This document shows, piece by piece, positions 5,663 to 8,532 of a stretch of 8,532 bases of DNA (position 1 is the stretch's first letter; the number at the start of each line of letters is the position of its first letter). This DNA comes from JANLTP01 sp031363055 (lineage in GTDB: Bacteria; Pseudomonadota; Gammaproteobacteria; Burkholderiales; Burkholderiaceae_E): the NCBI GenBank assembly GCA_031363055.1, contig JANLTP010000074.1, positions 1 through 8,532 on the forward strand, in the 5' to 3' direction. Under the pieces are notes generated by a model. It was not told where the DNA came from, did not search any database, and saw nothing but the letters and a program-made list of their open reading frames with translations. The position numbers and the translations under genes were made by a program.

Positions 5663-8532
5663 ATGCCCCTATCCGAATCCGACACCTTTAACGCCACCGT
5701 CCCGAGCAGCGCCGCCCTTACGTCCAGCGACGCCATCCTGCAAAGCGTTGCCGCCTCACCCGGCGCCGCGGCCTCGGCCAGTTCCACTGTCAGCGCAGTC
5801 GAGCATCAACTGCGCGCGCTCATGCGCGAACGCATCCTGATTCTCGACGGCGCCATGGGTACGATGATCCAGCGCTACAAGCTCACCGAAGAACAATATC
5901 GCGGCGAGCGCTTTGCCGATCATCCCTCGGACGTCAAGGGCAACAACGAGTTACTGGTGCTGACCCAGCCTCAGATCATTCGCGAGATTCATGAAGGCTA
6001 TCTGGCGGCCGGCGCCGATCTGCTCGAAACCAATACCTTCGGTGCGACCGCCATCGCGCTCGGCGACTACGGTTTACCGCAACTGGCCTATGAGATCAAC
6101 CTTGAAGCCGCCCGGATTGCGCGCGCGGCCTGCGATAAGTTCAGCACGCGGGAAAAGCCGCGCTTCGTCGCCGGCGCGCTCGGGCCGCAGCCCAAAACCG
6201 CCTCGATCTCGCCGGATGTCAACGATCCGGGCGCCCGCAATGTCACCTTTGAGGAACTGCGCGCGTCCTATCACGAGCAAACCCGCGGCCTGATCGATGG
6301 CGGTGCTGATCTCTTGCTGGTCGAGACCATTTTCGACACCCTGAACGCCAAGGCGGCGCTGTTCGCCATCGATGAGGTCATGGAGGAACGTGCGGCGGCC
6401 GGGTTGCCCCCTCTTCCCATCATGATCTCCGGCACGGTCACCGATGCTTCAGGACGAATCCTGTCAGGCCAAACGGTCGAAGCCTTCTGGAACTCGATTC
6501 GTCATGCGCGGCCGTTGACGGTCGGTCTGAACTGCGCGCTCGGTGCCGCGCTCATGCGGCCTTACATCGAAGAGCTGGCCAAGAAGGCTGACACGTTCAT
6601 TTGTGTCTACCCGAATGCCGGCCTGCCGAACCCGATGGCCGAGACCGGCTTCGACGAAACGCCGGATGTCACGTCGTCCTTGCTCAAGGAGTTTGCGCAA
6701 GCGGGTTTCGTCAACATTGCCGGCGGCTGTTGCGGCACGACGCCCGAACATATTGCCGAGATCACCAAGGCGATCGTCGGTCTGGCGCCGCGTGAGATAC
6801 CAGTGCGGCCACATGCGACCCGACTGTCCGGGCTCGAGCCCTTCAACATCGATGAGCAATCGCTGTTCGTCAACGTCGGCGAGCGTACCAACGTCACCGG
6901 CTCGAAGGCGTTCGCGCGCCTGATTCTGAACGAGCAGTTCGATGAAGCGCTGACGGTGGCGCGCCAGCAGGTGGAGAACGGCGCCCAGGTCATCGACATC
7001 AACATGGACGAGGCGATGCTCGACTCGGTCAAGGCGATGGCGCGGTTCCTGAATCTGATTGCGTCCGAGCCTGATATTTCGCGCGTGCCAATCATGATCG
7101 ACAGCTCGAAATGGTCGGTCATCGAAGCCGGCCTGAAGTGTGTGCAAGGCAAGGCGATCGTCAACTCGATTTCAATGAAGGAGGGCGAAGCCGAGTTCTT
7201 GCGTCAGGCCAAATTGTGCCGCCGCTATGGCGCCGCCGTGATCGTCATGGCCTTTGATGAAAAAGGTCAGGCCGACACGTTTGAGCGCAAGACCGAGATT
7301 TGTACTCGTGCTTATCGTTTGCTCGTCGATGGCGTTGGCTTTCCGGCCGAAGACATCATTTTTGATCCGAATATATTCGCGATCGCCACCGGTATTGAAG
7401 AACACAATAATTACGCGGTCGATTTCATTAACGCCACCCGCTGGATTCGCCAGAACCTGCCGTACGCCAAGATCTCCGGCGGTGTTTCGAATGTGTCGTT
7501 CAGCTTCCGCGGTAACGACCCGGCGCGTGAAGCCATCCACACAGTGTTTCTGTACCACGCGATCAAGGCCGGCATGAGCATGGGCATCGTCAACGCCGGC
7601 ATGATGGGCGTTTACGATCAACTCGCACCCGAGTTGCGTGAGCGCGTTGAGGACATTGTCTTGAATCGCATTCCGGTGATTCCGGATCAGCGGCCAGCAA
7701 CCAGCCCGATCGCCGAGGCCGACTATCCGGCCTATGTCAAAGCCGAGCGCGAGAAGACCGCGACCGAGCGAGTGATCGAATTTGCGGCGTCGCTGAAAGC
7801 CGGCGGCGCCCGCAAGGAAGAAAACCTCGAGTGGCGCGAGCAGCCGGTCGCGCAGCGCCTGGCCCATGCACTGGTCAATGGCATCACGACCTTCATCGTT
7901 GAAGATACCGAGGCGGTCTGGCAGGAGATTACCGCCCGCAAGGGTCGGCCGATCGAGGTCATCGAGGGGCCGCTGATGGACGGCATGAACATCGTGGGCG
8001 ATCTGTTTGGTGCCGGCAAAATGTTCTTGCCGCAGGTGGTCAAGTCGGCGCGCGTCATGAAGCAGGCGGTGGCGCATCTGGTGCCCTATATCGAAGCCGA
8101 GAAGCTGCTGATTGCGGCTGCCGGCGGCGATGTTCAATCGAAGGGCAAGATCGTGATCGCCACGGTCAAGGGCGATGTGCACGACATCGGCAAGAACATT
8201 GTTTCGGTGGTGCTTCAGTGCAATAACTTTGATGTCGTCAACATGGGCGTTATGGTCGCCTGTTCGGAAATCCTGGCTAAAGCCAAGGAGGAGGGCGCCG
8301 ACGTCATCGGCTTGTCAGGCCTGATCACACCATCACTCGAAGAGATGGCGCATGTCGCCAAGGAGATGGAGCGCGACGAATACTTCCGTTCGCGCAAGAC
8401 GCCGTTGCTGATCGGTGGCGCGACCACCTCGCGGGTCCACACGGCCGTCAAGATCGCGCCGAACTACTCAGGCCCGGTGGTCTATGTGGCCGACGCTTCG
8501 CGCTCGGTGCCGGTGGCGCAGCAGATCATCTC
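5663..8532 (+). CDS. metH: Cobalamin-dependent methionine synthase MetH, C-terminus cut by window edge
   Basis: MetH transfers a methyl group from 5-methyltetrahydrofolate via cobalamin to homocysteine, making methionine in the cytosol. The frame is open from the ATG at 5663 (AAGAG 6 nt upstream) to the window end: 956 codons plus two bases. The homocysteine domain begins at ERILILDGAMGTMIQ and carries the zinc ligands C291 (GLNCALG) and C356-C357 (GGCCGT). The pterin/folate domain begins near residue 400 with FVNVGERTNVTGS. The cobalamin cap (about 720-815) contains GPLMDGMNIVGDLFGAGKMFLPQVVKSARVMKQ. The B12 domain has D838-x-H840-x-x-G843 in KGDVHDIGKN, with H840 the lower axial cobalt ligand, and LSGLITPS. 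The sequence ends in the VYVADASR...QQII region, just before the AdoMet-activation domain. Compared with E. coli MetH as I recall it, there is an Ala/Ser-rich N-terminal extension of about 45 residues and roughly 27 extra residues at about 670-700. No cobalamin riboswitch fits in the short leader. Confidence 0.98.
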   Translation, partial: MPLSESDTFNATVPSSAALTSSDAILQSVAASPGAAASASSTVSAVEHQLRALMRERILILDGAMGTMIQRYKLTEEQYRGERFADHPSDVKGNNELLVLTQPQIIREIHEGYLAAGADLLETNTFGATAIALGDYGLPQLAYEINLEAARIARAACDKFSTREKPRFVAGALGPQPKTASISPDVNDPGARNVTFEELRASYHEQTRGLIDGGADLLLVETIFDTLNAKAALFAIDEVMEERAAAGLPPLPIMISGTVTDASGRILSGQTVEAFWNSIRHARPLTVGLNCALGAALMRPYIEELAKKADTFICVYPNAGLPNPMAETGFDETPDVTSSLLKEFAQAGFVNIAGGCCGTTPEHIAEITKAIVGLAPREIPVRPHATRLSGLEPFNIDEQSLFVNVGERTNVTGSKAFARLILNEQFDEALTVARQQVENGAQVIDINMDEAMLDSVKAMARFLNLIASEPDISRVPIMIDSSKWSVIEAGLKCVQGKAIVNSISMKEGEAEFLRQAKLCRRYGAAVIVMAFDEKGQADTFERKTEICTRAYRLLVDGVGFPAEDIIFDPNIFAIATGIEEHNNYAVDFINATRWIRQNLPYAKISGGVSNVSFSFRGNDPAREAIHTVFLYHAIKAGMSMGIVNAGMMGVYDQLAPELRERVEDIVLNRIPVIPDQRPATSPIAEADYPAYVKAEREKTATERVIEFAASLKAGGARKEENLEWREQPVAQRLAHALVNGITTFIVEDTEAVWQEITARKGRPIEVIEGPLMDGMNIVGDLFGAGKMFLPQVVKSARVMKQAVAHLVPYIEAEKLLIAAAGGDVQSKGKIVIATVKGDVHDIGKNIVSVVLQCNNFDVVNMGVMVACSEILAKAKEEGADVIGLSGLITPSLEEMAHVAKEMERDEYFRSRKTPLLIGGATTSRVHTAVKIAPNYSGPVVYVADASRSVPVAQQII

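Noticed and set aside
6464..7164. Two long minus-strand ORFs opposite metH (227 and 185 codons)
   Set aside because: These are shadow frames of the MetH coding sequence, with no motif or ribosome site.
7172..8182. 336-codon minus-strand ORF opposite metH
   Set aside because: It is antisense to a fully conserved MetH region. Its His/Asp/Arg-rich composition is the usual shadow of GC-rich codons, and it has no recognisable domain.

Overview
The window is a GC-rich bacterial chromosome segment. Its gene content suggests a proteobacterium, most likely gamma or beta: a CnoX/YbbN co-chaperone, cobalamin-dependent MetH, a VanA-type Rieske oxygenase, an MFE-2-like SDR and PepSY-type periplasmic proteins. 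I cannot name a genus from sequence alone. I see no tRNA, rRNA, CRISPR array, insertion sequence or phage gene.

Layout. Positions 1-891 (minus strand) hold two small exported proteins in tandem: a DUF3558-like secreted protein starting at a TTG, and a PepSY-domain protein that runs off the left edge. Positions 892-1436 hold no confident gene. They do contain what looks like a short decayed piece of a Rieske oxygenase alpha subunit (1052-1228) and, in the same frame, a doubtful 47-residue ORF. From 1437 the plus strand carries cnoX, an SDR dehydrogenase, and a complete VanA-like Rieske oxygenase. A 20-codon ORF then overlaps the oxygenase stop and resembles the start of a VanB-type reductase. 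Next comes a glutathione S-transferase gene with an internal deletion and frameshift. A convergent minus-strand ABC-type ATPase without a permease follows (4905-5546). Divergent from it is metH (from 5663), which runs off the right edge after its B12-binding domain.

How it fits together. The SDR, Rieske oxygenase, reductase-like stub and GST look like a small catabolic cluster for an aromatic, steroid-like or other hydrophobic substrate, and it appears to be decaying. The oxygenase and SDR keep their catalytic motifs, but the expected reductase is at most a stub and the GST is broken. The oxygenase would therefore need electrons from a partner encoded elsewhere. The flanking genes (cnoX, metH) are core housekeeping functions. 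The ABC ATPase has unusual residues at two catalytic positions and is also worth attention. I found no clear previously undescribed system. The most interesting content is the eroded oxygenase cluster and the atypical orphan ATPase.
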